From: Streptomyces sp. A2-16
Lineage (GTDB): Bacteria > Actinomycetota > Actinomycetes > Streptomycetales > Streptomycetaceae
DNA length: 64,000 nt
Direction of reading: 5' to 3'
Assembly: GCF_018128905.1 (NCBI RefSeq)
Contig: NZ_CP063808.1
Location: 7,812,001-7,876,000, forward strand
The first letter of the stretch is position 1. Every line of letters starts with the position of its first letter. Positions 23,566-32,503 of this stretch are shown piece by piece. The position numbers were made by a program, and so were the translations under genes. The notes under the pieces were generated by a model that saw only the letters and a list, made by a program, of their open reading frames with translations, ran no database searches and was not told the DNA's origin.

Positions 23566-25310
23566 TCCGCTTCGAGGATGTCTCCGTGACGTACGACGGG
23601 GCGGCCGAACCCACCGTCCGGGGCGTCGACCTGGAGGTGCCGGAGGGCGAACTCGTGCTGCTCGTGGGCCCGTCGGGGGTCGGCAAGTCCACGATCCTCG
23701 GCGCGGTCAGCGGGCTCGTGCCGCACTTCACCGGCGGCACCCTGCGCGGCCGGGTCACCGTGGCCGGCCGCGACACCCGCACCCACAAGCCGCGCGAACT
23801 GGCCGACGTGGTCGGCACGGTGGGCCAGGACCCGCTGTCGCACTTCGTGACGGACACGGTGGAGGACGAACTCGCCTACGGGATGGAGTCGTTGGGCCTG
23901 GCGCCGGCGGTGATGCGCCGGCGGGTGGAGGAGACGCTGGACCTGCTGGGCCTGGCGTCCCTGCGCGACCGCCCCCTCGCCACCCTCTCCGGCGGCCAGC
24001 AGCAACGCGTCGCGATCGGCTCGGTCCTCACCCCCCACCCCGACGTCCTGGTCCTGGACGAGCCGACCTCGGCCCTGGACCCCGCGGCGGCGGAGGAGGT
24101 CCTCGCCGTACTGCAACGCCTGGTCCACGACCTCGGCACCACGGTCCTCATGGCCGAACACCGCCTGGAACGCGTCATCCAGTACGCCGACCGGGTCGCC
24201 CTCCTGGCGGCCCCGGGCGCACAGCTGAGGGTGGGCACCCCGGCCGGGATGATGGCCGTCTCCCCGGTGTTTCCCCCGGTGGTGGACCTGGGCCGCCTGG
24301 CGGGCTGGGACCCCTTGCCGATGACGGTCCGGGACGCTCGGCGTCGGGCGGGGGACCTGAGGGAGCGACTGGCCGGGCGGGCACCGAAGGAGAACGCGTC
24401 CGCGTCCGCAGTCGCCGACAGCGGGACCGCCCCACAGGGGCCACCCGCGGTGGACCACGGCACCCGCACGGACGGTGCGGGTGGGAGCAAGGGCACGCCC
24501 CGCCGAAGGCGGGCGTTCCGCAGGCACCCCGCCCCGGCCGCGCCCACGCCGCCCACCGCCCACCTCGCCGACGTCACCGCCCTCTTCGTCCGCCGAGCCC
24601 ACATCAGGGCCCTGAACCACATCGACCTCACCGTCCGCCCCGGCGAGACCATCGCCCTCATGGGCCGCAACGGCGCCGGAAAGTCCACCCTCCTCAACAC
24701 CCTGGTCGGCCTCGTGGCACCCTCCGCCGGAACAGTCCTCGTCGGCGGCGCCCCGCCCCACCGCACCACCCCCCGCGACCTCGTCCGCCGCGTGGGCCTC
24801 GTCCCCCAGGAACCCCGTGACCTCCTCTACGCCGACACGGTCGCCGAGGAGTGCCGGGCCGCCGACCAGGACGCCGGAGCGGCACCCGGCACCTGCCGCG
24901 CGCTGGTCGGCGACCTCCTCCCCGGCGTGACCGACGACACGCACCCCCGCGACCTGTCCGAAGGCCAGCGGCTCGCGCTCGCCCTCGCCGTGGTCCTGAC
25001 CGCCCGCCCACCCCTGCTGCTCCTGGACGAACCGACCCGCGGCCTGGACTACGCGGCGAAGGCCCGTCTCGTCGGCCTGCTCAGGGAGCTCGCCGCCGAC
25101 GGTCACGCGATCGTGCTGGCCACCCACGACGTGGAGCTCGCCGCCGAGCTCGCGCACCGGGTGATCCTGCTGGCCGAGGGCGAGGTGATCGCCGACGGCC
25201 CGGCGACGGACGTCATCACGTCCTCCCCCTCGTTCGCCCCGCAGGTCAGCAAGATCCTCGCCCCGCAGCGGTGGCTCACGGTCGGCCAGGTGCGAAGGGC
25301 CCTGTCATGA
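23562..25310 (+). CDS. Fused ECF transporter ATPase (EcfA1-EcfA2 in one chain)
   Basis: 582 residues with two ABC ATPase domains. Domain 1 has Walker A GPSGVGKST (36-44), signature LSGGQQQR and Walker B VLVLDEPTSALDP. Domain 2 has Walker A GRNGAGKST (368-376), a degenerate signature LSEGQRLALA and Walker B LLLLDEPTRGLD. A linker of about 60 residues, rich in Arg, Gly and Pro, joins them. It powers uptake with EcfT and the S component. GTG 23562 overlaps the ecfT stop. Confidence 0.95.
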   Translation: MIRFEDVSVTYDGAAEPTVRGVDLEVPEGELVLLVGPSGVGKSTILGAVSGLVPHFTGGTLRGRVTVAGRDTRTHKPRELADVVGTVGQDPLSHFVTDTVEDELAYGMESLGLAPAVMRRRVEETLDLLGLASLRDRPLATLSGGQQQRVAIGSVLTPHPDVLVLDEPTSALDPAAAEEVLAVLQRLVHDLGTTVLMAEHRLERVIQYADRVALLAAPGAQLRVGTPAGMMAVSPVFPPVVDLGRLAGWDPLPMTVRDARRRAGDLRERLAGRAPKENASASAVADSGTAPQGPPAVDHGTRTDGAGGSKGTPRRRRAFRRHPAPAAPTPPTAHLADVTALFVRRAHIRALNHIDLTVRPGETIALMGRNGAGKSTLLNTLVGLVAPSAGTVLVGGAPPHRTTPRDLVRRVGLVPQEPRDLLYADTVAEECRAADQDAGAAPGTCRALVGDLLPGVTDDTHPRDLSEGQRLALALAVVLTARPPLLLLDEPTRGLDYAAKARLVGLLRELAADGHAIVLATHDVELAAELAHRVILLAEGEVIADGPATDVITSSPSFAPQVSKILAPQRWLTVGQVRRALS

Positions 25311-26170
25311 CCCGAACCCCGGTCACCAGCAGCCCCCCGGCCGGGCCCCGCGCCCCGCTCACGACCCGGGCGGTCCGGCTCGGCCCCCGCTCCCTCGTCA
25401 CCCTCGCCCTGGTCAGCGCCGTGGGCGTGGTCGCCTTCGGCTGGCCCTTCCTCGCCCCGCCCGCCTCCCAGGTCGGCACCCACACCCAGGACGCTCCCTG
25501 GCTCTTCGCCGGACTGCTGGTGCTCCTCGTCGCGGTGGTCGCCGCGGCGCTCGCGGAGTCGGGCCTCGGCCCCAAGGCCGTGGCGATGCTCGGCGTGCTC
25601 GCCGCGACCGGCGCCGCGCTCAGGCCGATCGGCGCCGGTACCGCCGGTATCGAGCCGATGTTCTTCCTGATGGTGCTCAGCGGCCGGGTCCTCGGCCCCG
25701 GCTTCGGCTTCGCGCTCGGCAACGTCACGATGTTCGCGTCCGCCCTGCTCACGGGCGGGGTGGGGCCGTGGATGCCGTTCCAGATGCTGGCGATGGGCTG
25801 GTTCACGATGGGTGCGGGCCTGCTGCCGGTGCCGGCCCGTGCGCGGGGCCGTACGGAGGTCCGGCTGCTGGCCGGCTACGGATTCCTCGCCGCCTTCGCC
25901 TACGGCACCGCGATGAACATGGCCGGCTGGCCCTTCATGGGCGCCCTGGCCTCGGGCATCGCCTTCGACCCGCACGCCGGGGTCCCCGCCAACCTGGCCC
26001 GATTCGTCGCGTACTGCCTGGCCACGTCCCTCGGCTGGGACCTCGGCCGGGCCCTGGTCACCGTCGTCCTGACACTCACCCTCGGGCCGGCCCTGCTCAG
26101 GGCGCTGCGCCGGGCCACCCGCCGTGCCGCCTTCGAGGCCCAGGTCACATTCGAGGGGCCCGAGCGGTGA
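25307..26170 (+). CDS. ECF transporter substrate-specific S component, cobalamin-type (CbrT-like)
   Basis: 287 residues with about six membrane helices, the usual S-component number. LRPIGAGTAGIEPMFFLMVL and GFALGNVTMFASALLTGG are typical of the ECF S-component family related to CbrT. ATG 25307 overlaps the ATPase stop (ATGA). Because the whole operon sits behind a cobalamin riboswitch, the substrate is most likely cobalamin or a precursor such as cobinamide. Confidence 0.9.
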   Translation: MTRTPVTSSPPAGPRAPLTTRAVRLGPRSLVTLALVSAVGVVAFGWPFLAPPASQVGTHTQDAPWLFAGLLVLLVAVVAAALAESGLGPKAVAMLGVLAATGAALRPIGAGTAGIEPMFFLMVLSGRVLGPGFGFALGNVTMFASALLTGGVGPWMPFQMLAMGWFTMGAGLLPVPARARGRTEVRLLAGYGFLAAFAYGTAMNMAGWPFMGALASGIAFDPHAGVPANLARFVAYCLATSLGWDLGRALVTVVLTLTLGPALLRALRRATRRAAFEAQVTFEGPER

Positions 26171-26455
26171 AGCGCCCCACATGACCCAGCTCACCTACTA
26201 AAGGGAACAGTAGGAACAATTCAGACATATCGTCCAGCGCGCACCCCCTCTGACCTGCGCTTTGAGAGCCGGATCACACAGGCGGCCTTTCCCGGCGATT
26301 CGACCACAACTAGTAAAAGGGGTCATTGCGGACGCCTGGCGAGCCTGTTTCTCTGGACGACGTCGCACGGCGCCGACAAGCCCACGGGCCTCGGCGCCGA
26401 CGCATGTCCCCCGGGACAGCGAGCGACACCACCGTCCCCGAAGAAAAGGTTCTCC
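26171..26455 (+). promoter_or_regulatory. Leader of the transglycosylase-like gene
   Basis: This 285-base gap holds a perfect inverted repeat, TGTCCC-CC-GGGACA, at about 26405-26418, close to the GTG start at 26456, and a weak one, CTACT-N9-AGTAG, near 26195. I looked for a c-di-AMP (ydaO) riboswitch, which often precedes Streptomyces wall hydrolases, and did not see its core. Confidence 0.35.
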
Positions 26456-26875
26456 GTGTCCGTCTCCCGTATCGCCCGCCGCATCGCTTCCCCGAAGAAG
26501 GCCATCACCACCGTCGCGATGGCCGCCGCCACCGCCGGCCTGGTCCTGACCGCGGCGCCGGCTCAGGCGGCCACCACCAGCTCGTCCACCCAGGCCAAGG
26601 CCATCGCGCACAAGATGATCCCGAACGCCGCGCAGTACGCCGCGTTCAGCAAGATCGTCGAGCACGAGAGCGGCTGGGACGTCAACGCGACGAACTCCTC
26701 CTCCGGCGCCTACGGCCTGGTCCAGGCCCTCCCGGGCTCGAAGATGGCCTCCGCCGGCTCCGACTGGAAGACCAACGCCAAGACCCAGATCAAGTGGGGC
26801 CTCGACTACATGAACTCCCGCTACGGCAGCCCGACCGGCGCCTGGGCGTTCTGGCAGGCCAACGGCTGGTACTGA
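26456..26875 (+). CDS. Secreted lytic transglycosylase-like protein
   Basis: 139 residues. A long signal peptide ends at about AAPAQAA. The mature domain has the goose-lysozyme/SLT pattern: catalytic Glu in IVEHESGWDVNATNSSSGAY, then GLVQALPG and WGLDYMNSRYGSPTGAWAFW. It should cleave peptidoglycan glycan strands outside the cell. GTG 26456 has AAAAGG upstream. It stands alone after the ECF operon. Confidence 0.93.
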   Translation: MSVSRIARRIASPKKAITTVAMAAATAGLVLTAAPAQAATTSSSTQAKAIAHKMIPNAAQYAAFSKIVEHESGWDVNATNSSSGAYGLVQALPGSKMASAGSDWKTNAKTQIKWGLDYMNSRYGSPTGAWAFWQANGWY

Positions 26876-26919
26876 GCCGCCGCACGCCTCACCGCCGTAC
26901 ACCCGGAAAGAACCGATCG

Positions 26920-28170
26920 TCACCGCCGTACGGCGTCGAAGAACCGCACCACCTGGGGGGCCGACACCACCGCCGAGCCGAAGTGGTCCACGGCCCCCTG
27001 ATCGACCACCCGCACCCTCGCTCCCTGACCTGCGAGGGTGCGGGCGCATGTCCGGGTGTTGCCGACGGGCACGTCGGTGTCGCCGTCACCGGCGTACAGC
27101 CGCACCGGCACGGGCGGTTTCCAGTCGCAGGTGCGGTCGGCGGCGCGCATCGCGTCCAGCACGGCGCCGGACGGGTGCCGCAGCCGCTCCTGGAAGGCGG
27201 GCGTGAGCAGCCGCTCCACCGAGGGCGCGAGTCCCTTCACGACCTCCTCCTGCTCGTGGCTGCCGTCGAGGAGGCTCTCGACCCGGCCCGCGTAGGGCGC
27301 GCGGAACGCGTCGGATGGGTCCTTGTAGAGGGGGTGCAGGCGGTTCTGCGCGACCAGCCAGTACGCGATGTACAGGACCCCGCTGGTGTCGTTGACCCGG
27401 CCGTCGAACAGGGCGGGCATCTCCTGGCCCTCCAGGTCGTACGGGCCGCTGACCGGCGCGAGCGCCCGGAGCCGGAAGTGCCGGTCCGCACCCCCGTCCA
27501 GGGCCTTGCCGAGCGCCATCGCGACCTGGCCGCCCTGCGAGAACCCGGTCGCGTACACGTCCCCGGTGAGCGGACGGCCGAGCCGGTCCGCGGCCGCCCG
27601 GGCGGCACGCAGCATGTCCACGGAGGCCGTCACCGACGAGGCGGTGTCCATGTACGGGTGGAACCCCGGCCCCCCGCCGAGGCCGAGGTAGTCGGGGGCG
27701 ACGACCGCGCGGCCCGCAGCCGCGTTGAGATACGACGGCACCCGTCCGAAGTCCTCGCTCGCCGAGGGCGCGTAGTCGCGGTCGACCATCGTGCCGTGGG
27801 TGTCGGAGACCAGGTCGAGCCGGTGGGCGCCGCCCTTGGGGAGCGTCAGCAGCCCGGTCGCGGTGGTGGGCTCGCCGTGCGGGCCCACGGTCCGGTAGGT
27901 CAGCCGGTACGCCCGTAAGCCGTACCGGACCACGTCGGCGTCGACGCCCTGCTCGGCCAGGAACGACCTGACCTGCCCGGCGCCCCGGTCGGCGACCGGT
28001 GTGACGGAGACCAGGTCACCGCGTGACGTCCGATGCGCGTGCTCACCGGCGGCCGCCGCCACCGGGGCCGCGGCGAGACCGGCGAGCAGCAGGGCCGCCG
28101 CTCCGGCGAGCACCTTCCGCGTCCGCCGACTCGCCCGTTCTCCTCGGTGTTTGCGCGTCTCATCACTCAT
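26920..28170 (-). CDS. Secreted lipase-type alpha/beta hydrolase (LIP family)
   Basis: 416 residues. A signal peptide (about residues 15-42, ending APVAAAAG) precedes an alpha/beta hydrolase of the secretory lipase kind. The nucleophile Ser is in ATGFSQGGQ, the Asp probably in YAGDGDTDVPVG and the His in GAVDHFGS. ATG 28170 has no ribosome site but lies seven bases after a TAGCGT box. Triacylglycerol or other ester substrates are expected. It is divergent from the DUF1275 gene. Confidence 0.9.
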   Translation of the reverse strand: MSDETRKHRGERASRRTRKVLAGAAALLLAGLAAAPVAAAAGEHAHRTSRGDLVSVTPVADRGAGQVRSFLAEQGVDADVVRYGLRAYRLTYRTVGPHGEPTTATGLLTLPKGGAHRLDLVSDTHGTMVDRDYAPSASEDFGRVPSYLNAAAGRAVVAPDYLGLGGGPGFHPYMDTASSVTASVDMLRAARAAADRLGRPLTGDVYATGFSQGGQVAMALGKALDGGADRHFRLRALAPVSGPYDLEGQEMPALFDGRVNDTSGVLYIAYWLVAQNRLHPLYKDPSDAFRAPYAGRVESLLDGSHEQEEVVKGLAPSVERLLTPAFQERLRHPSGAVLDAMRAADRTCDWKPPVPVRLYAGDGDTDVPVGNTRTCARTLAGQGARVRVVDQGAVDHFGSAVVSAPQVVRFFDAVRR

Positions 28171-28177
28171 GTCCGCG

Positions 28178-28183
28178 ACGCTA
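28178..28183 (-). promoter_or_regulatory. Putative -10 box, leaderless start of the lipase gene
   Basis: On the minus strand TAGCGT fits TANNNT and ends seven bases before ATG 28170. Confidence 0.5.
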
Positions 28184-28273
28184 CGGACGCGCGGTTCGCG
28201 CCGACATCCGAGACTCCCCCGCTTCCGTGGTGGACTTGGGTGCACCCTGCCCGTCCGGCCGTCCGGAGACTCG

Positions 28274-28972
28274 ATGAGCGAACAGAGCAGCACCGGCACG
28301 AAGCCGGCCGACGACCCCGAGGCACGCGGACTGCGCCTGGTGGCCGTGCTGTTGGGGCTGACGGTGGTCAGCGGACTGATCGACGCCGTCAGCTATCTCG
28401 GCCTCGAACACGTCTTCACCGCGAACATGACCGGCAACGTGGTCGTGCTCGGGTTCGCCGCGGCCGGAGCACCCGGCTTCTCGGTGGCGCACACACTGAC
28501 CTCGCTGGGGTCCTTCGTCGTGGGCGCGGCGGCGGGCGGCCGGGTCGCCGTACGGCTCGGCTCCGGCTCCCGCCGCACCTGGGTACGGCGCACCCTCGCC
28601 ACCGAGGCGCTGCTCCTCGGGGTGTCGGCCGTGGTCGCCTTCGTCGCGCCCGACGCCACGGCCACCGTGTACACCCTCATCGCCGTCACGGCCTTCGCGA
28701 TGGGCCTGCGCAACGCCACGGTCCGCGGGCTCGGCATCCCTGACCTGACGACGACCGTGCTGACCATGACGCTGACCGGTCTCGCCGCCGACTCCCGGGC
28801 CGGCGGCGGCCCCGGCACCCGCTCCCCACGCCGTACGGCGTCCGTGGTCGCGATGGTCGCCGGGGCCGGGCCGGGCGCGTGGCTGGTGCTCCACCACGGC
28901 CTCGCGATCCCGCTGGCGGTCGCGGCAGGAATGGTGGCCCTGCTCGCGGTGACCGCCTCGGGGCGCGAGTAG
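28274..28972 (+). CDS. DUF1275 (YoaK-like) membrane protein
   Basis: 232 residues with about six membrane helices. The family motif VSGLIDAVSYLGLEHVFTAN, then MTGNVVVLG, is near the N-terminus. ATG 28274 has GGAG six bases upstream. The role of this family is unknown. It converges with the hydrolase ending at 28978, leaving five bases between the stops. Confidence 0.92.
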   Translation: MSEQSSTGTKPADDPEARGLRLVAVLLGLTVVSGLIDAVSYLGLEHVFTANMTGNVVVLGFAAAGAPGFSVAHTLTSLGSFVVGAAAGGRVAVRLGSGSRRTWVRRTLATEALLLGVSAVVAFVAPDATATVYTLIAVTAFAMGLRNATVRGLGIPDLTTTVLTMTLTGLAADSRAGGGPGTRSPRRTASVVAMVAGAGPGAWLVLHHGLAIPLAVAAGMVALLAVTASGRE

Positions 28973-28977
28973 CCGTT

Positions 28978-29811
28978 CTACTTCGCGAGGAAGGACAGCA
29001 GCGCCGAGGTGACCTCCTCGGCGTGGGTCCACAGCAGGCCGTGCGGCGCGCCCTCGATCTCGACGTACTCGGCGGAGGGCAGCAGCGCGTGGAAGGGCCG
29101 GCCGGTCGCGTCGATCGGCAGGATGCGGTCGCCGGTGCCGTGCAGGATCAGCGCCGGGACGTCGATCTTCGCCACGTCCGCGCGGAAGTCGGTGATCCAG
29201 GTCGGCACGCAGGCCACCGACGCGTGCGCCGAGGCACCCGCCGCCACGTTCCAGCTGCCGCGCACGGCCGCCTCGCTGATCCGGCTGCCGAGCGTCTCGT
29301 CCAGGTTGTAGAAGTCCTGGTAGAAGGCGTCGAAGTAGGCGTAGCGGTCCTTGGTGACGGCCTCCAGGATGCCGTCGAACACCGACTGGTCCACGCCCGT
29401 CGGGTTGTCGTCGGTCTTCAGCAGGAAGGGCTCAAGGGAGGCCAGGAAGGCCGCCTTCGCGACCCGGCCCGAGCCGTAGGTGCCCAGGTAGCGGCCCACC
29501 TCGCCGGTGCCCATCGAGAAGCCGACGAGGACCGCGTCGGTCAGGTCCAGGGTGGTGAGCACCTTGTCGAGGTCGGCGGCGAAGGTGTCGTAGTCGTAGC
29601 CCGTGGTCGGCTGCGAGGAACGGCCGAAACCGCGGCGGTCGTAGGTGATGACCCGGTGGCCGGCCTCGAGGAGCGCGGGCAGCTGCTTCTCCCAGGAGTG
29701 GCCGTCCAGCGGGTAGCCGTGGATCAGGACGACCGGCTGGCCGGTGCCGTGGTCCTCGTAGTAGAGCTCGATCGGCGCGCTGTTCTCTTCGCCAACGGTG
29801 ATGTACGGCAT
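28978..29811 (-). CDS. Alpha/beta hydrolase, non-heme haloperoxidase type
   Basis: 277 residues. HGYPLDGHSW forms the oxyanion region, the nucleophile Ser is in VGFSMGTGE, the Asp in LHGTGDRILP and the His in EGAPHGLLWTH. This fits the cofactor-free chloroperoxidase/esterase family (perhydrolase activity). ATG 29811 has AGGAGGAAGA upstream. It is divergent from the STAND regulator at 29915, which may control it. Confidence 0.93.
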   Translation of the reverse strand: MPYITVGEENSAPIELYYEDHGTGQPVVLIHGYPLDGHSWEKQLPALLEAGHRVITYDRRGFGRSSQPTTGYDYDTFAADLDKVLTTLDLTDAVLVGFSMGTGEVGRYLGTYGSGRVAKAAFLASLEPFLLKTDDNPTGVDQSVFDGILEAVTKDRYAYFDAFYQDFYNLDETLGSRISEAAVRGSWNVAAGASAHASVACVPTWITDFRADVAKIDVPALILHGTGDRILPIDATGRPFHALLPSAEYVEIEGAPHGLLWTHAEEVTSALLSFLAK

Positions 29812-29914
29812 GTGGGTTCTTCCTCCTTGGACGGGGACTCCAGCACACCAGGCGCGGCCCATGGTCGCCAGGCAGAAGTACAGGCGGAAGTAGGGAGCGC
29901 TTGTTCTAATTGTC

Positions 29915-32194
29915 ATGATGACCAGTCACGTTCACGAGATACCGCACCCCGACGGTCCCGCCGGCGGCACCGCCTTCGGTGTGATGCTGCGCTCCCTGCG
30001 CCGGGCCGCCCGGCTGACCCTGGAGGAGCTGTCCGAGACGTCCGGGGTGAGCGTCCGCGCACTCGGTGACCTGGAGCGCGGCCGCAGCCGGGGGCCGCAG
30101 CGCCGTACCGTCGACGCGCTCGCCGGCGCCCTGCGGCTCGCCGCCGAACAGCGCGAGCGCCTCCAGCGGCTGGCCGACACCGGCCGGGAACGCGGCGGGG
30201 CACCGCCCGCGCCGTACCTGCTGCGGACCGTTGCGGACTTCACCGGCCGGGAGCAGGAGCTGGCGGACCTGCAGACGCTCGCCACCGGCACGCGCACGCG
30301 CGCGGCGGTGCTGTTCGGGCCGGGCGGGCAGGGCAAGACGACCCTGGCGGCGGAAGCGGTGCGCCGGCTCGCCGGAGCCTTCCCGGACGGCACCGTCTGC
30401 GTCCAGCTGCACGGCATGAGCGACACCCCGCTCCCGGCCGCCGAGGCGCTGGTCCTGCTGCTGACGGCACTCGGCCACCCGCCCGACCGGATCCCGGTCG
30501 ACCCGGTCGCCCGCGAGGCCGTCTACCGGGCCACGCTCGCCGGCCGGCGAGCACTGGTCGTCCTCGACGACGCGGTCGACGAGGCCCACACCCGGCCCCT
30601 GCTGCCGGACGCCGAGGGCAGTTTCGTGCTGGTCACCAGCAGACGGCCGCTGGCCGGCCTCGAAGGCGTACGGCGGATCAGGCTCGGCGGGCTCAGCGGC
30701 GGCGAGTCGGCGCGGCTCCTGGAGCGGATCCTCGGCGCCCCGCGCACCGACGGACAGTCCGAGGCGATCACCCGGCTGACCGAGCTGTGCGGCCATCTCC
30801 CGCTGGCCCTGCGGATCGTCGGCAACCGCCTCTCCAGCCGCCCGGGCTGGACCCCGGCCCGGCTGGTCGGCCATCTCGCTGACGAGGGGCGCCGGTTGAG
30901 CGGCCTGGTCGCGGGCGACCTCGCCGTACGCAGCGCGCTCGCCCTCTCCTACGGCCAACTCACCGAACCGCACCGGCTGTTGCTGCGCCGACTCGCCCTC
31001 GTCCCCGGCCACGACACCGGGCCCGACCTCGCCGCCGTCCTGACCGGCAACGATCCCCTCACCACCGAGGACTCCCTGGACCTGCTGGTCGACCGGGGTC
31101 TGCTGGAGGAGACGGCATCCGGCCGGTACGCGCTGCACGATCTCGTACGGCTCTTCGCGCGGGAGCAACTGGCCGCCGAGGAGACGGAGTCGGCGGCCCG
31201 GGAGGTGCGGCTGCGCATGGCGGACTGGCTGTTGCGGTCGGCCTCGGCGGCGGGGCGGCGGTTCGAGGCGCCGGGCGCGCCGGAGCCGTGGCCGGGCGAG
31301 ACCGCGGCCTTCTCCCCCGAGTCCGCGGAGGAGGCGGAGGAGTGGCTCACCGCCGAACGCGCGAACTGGGCGGGCGCCCTGCCGGTGCTGTTCGCGGCCG
31401 ACCGGCACGAGGAGATCCTGCGCGTCTCGCGCACCCTGTACTGGTTCTCCGACCGCTGGTGCCTGTGGCCCGAGTGGCGGACCCTCTTCTCCCACGGCGC
31501 CCGGTCCGCGGCCGCCCTCGGAGACCGGGCGGCCGAGGCCCATCAGCTCAACTGCCTCGCCTGGGCCCACTCCGTCGGCGCCTGCCGGTACGCGGAGGCC
31601 GAGCAACTTGCCCGCCGGGCGCTGGAGTTGGCCTCGGAGACCAGTGACGTCGACCAGCAGGCCTGGGCGTGGTCGTACATCAGCGGGGCCTGTATGGGGC
31701 AGGGCCGGCCCGCGGAGGCGGCGGAGGCGGCCGCCCGGGCCACCCGGCTCTTCGAGACCACCGGGGACTCCACCGGCAAGGCGGTCTCCCAGCGCGTCCT
31801 CGGCACCGCGCTGCGCGAGTCCGGACGCGCCGAGGAGGCACTGGCCCTGCACCGGGCCCTGCTCGGCACGCGGCCCGGGGACGTGCCCGGCCTCGGCGAG
31901 TTCGTCGCGGCCCTGCTGCGCTGCGAGACGGCCAAGGACCTGCTGGCGCTGGAACGCTGGTCCGAGGCGGCGGAGGCCTTCCGGGCCGTCGGCACCCCGT
32001 CCGCCCACGCCGGCATCGACCGCCTCCGGGCCCACACCTCGCTCGGCCTCGCCACGGCCCTGGAACACCGCGGCGACCCGACCGAGGCCCGCGAGCTCTA
32101 CCGCCGCGCCCACGCCCTCTTCACGGAGTTCGGCGACACGACCTCAGCGAAGGAGGCGGCCTCCGGCCTCGAACGGCTCGGACCGATCGACTGA
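29915..32194 (+). CDS. STAND regulator: XRE HTH, NB-ARC ATPase and TPR
   Basis: 759 residues from ATG 29915 (a second ATG follows at once). An XRE-type HTH occupies about 20-78 (LTLEELSETSGVSVRALGDL). The NB-ARC domain has Walker A GPGGQGKTTLA (about 135), Walker B ALVVLDDAVDE and the GLPL-like CGHLPLALRIVG. The C-terminal 350 residues carry TPR-type helices. Such proteins switch on nucleotide binding, like AfsR without its SARP domain. The ligand is unknown. It is divergent from the haloperoxidase-like gene with about 100 bases between. Confidence 0.92.
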   Translation: MMTSHVHEIPHPDGPAGGTAFGVMLRSLRRAARLTLEELSETSGVSVRALGDLERGRSRGPQRRTVDALAGALRLAAEQRERLQRLADTGRERGGAPPAPYLLRTVADFTGREQELADLQTLATGTRTRAAVLFGPGGQGKTTLAAEAVRRLAGAFPDGTVCVQLHGMSDTPLPAAEALVLLLTALGHPPDRIPVDPVAREAVYRATLAGRRALVVLDDAVDEAHTRPLLPDAEGSFVLVTSRRPLAGLEGVRRIRLGGLSGGESARLLERILGAPRTDGQSEAITRLTELCGHLPLALRIVGNRLSSRPGWTPARLVGHLADEGRRLSGLVAGDLAVRSALALSYGQLTEPHRLLLRRLALVPGHDTGPDLAAVLTGNDPLTTEDSLDLLVDRGLLEETASGRYALHDLVRLFAREQLAAEETESAAREVRLRMADWLLRSASAAGRRFEAPGAPEPWPGETAAFSPESAEEAEEWLTAERANWAGALPVLFAADRHEEILRVSRTLYWFSDRWCLWPEWRTLFSHGARSAAALGDRAAEAHQLNCLAWAHSVGACRYAEAEQLARRALELASETSDVDQQAWAWSYISGACMGQGRPAEAAEAAARATRLFETTGDSTGKAVSQRVLGTALRESGRAEEALALHRALLGTRPGDVPGLGEFVAALLRCETAKDLLALERWSEAAEAFRAVGTPSAHAGIDRLRAHTSLGLATALEHRGDPTEARELYRRAHALFTEFGDTTSAKEAASGLERLGPID

Positions 32195-32503
32195 GGCGGG
32201 CGGGGAGGCTCCGGGCAGCCGCCGCAAGGCCGCGGCAAGGGGGGAGGCACGGAAGCGTGGCGGGCCCGCCGTGACAGCCCGCCGCGCTCGCCACGCAGCG
32301 GCCGCTCGAAGACCCGGAGGGAAACCCCGGCACCCCTGCCGAGAGCCGCCCGCCCGGAGGCCCGCAAGGAACCGGCAGCCCGCCGGAACAGTCGCCGCAC
32401 GAAGGGCAGCGAGGTCGCGCTCGTCGTCGTCGGTCCGCCCTGCCGTTGGCCGGCCGCCTCCGTCTGCGGTGAGTCGGCCGTGTCAGGGCCGTATCGGCGT
32501 CGC
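32195..32503. other. Gene-free stretch between convergent genes, with a hairpin
   Basis: No gene is supported. A strong hairpin lies at 32254-32295 with eight-base perfect arms GCGTGGCG and CGCCACGC, and an alternative inner stem GGCGGGC/GCCCGCC. It probably ends the STAND regulator transcript. Confidence 0.6.

Noticed and set aside
26171..26455. c-di-AMP (ydaO) riboswitch before the transglycosylase-like gene
   Set aside because: The conserved core sequences of that aptamer were not found.
29898..29912. KstR-type operator before the STAND regulator
   Set aside because: Only the GTTCTA half is present; the other half has no AAC at the right distance.
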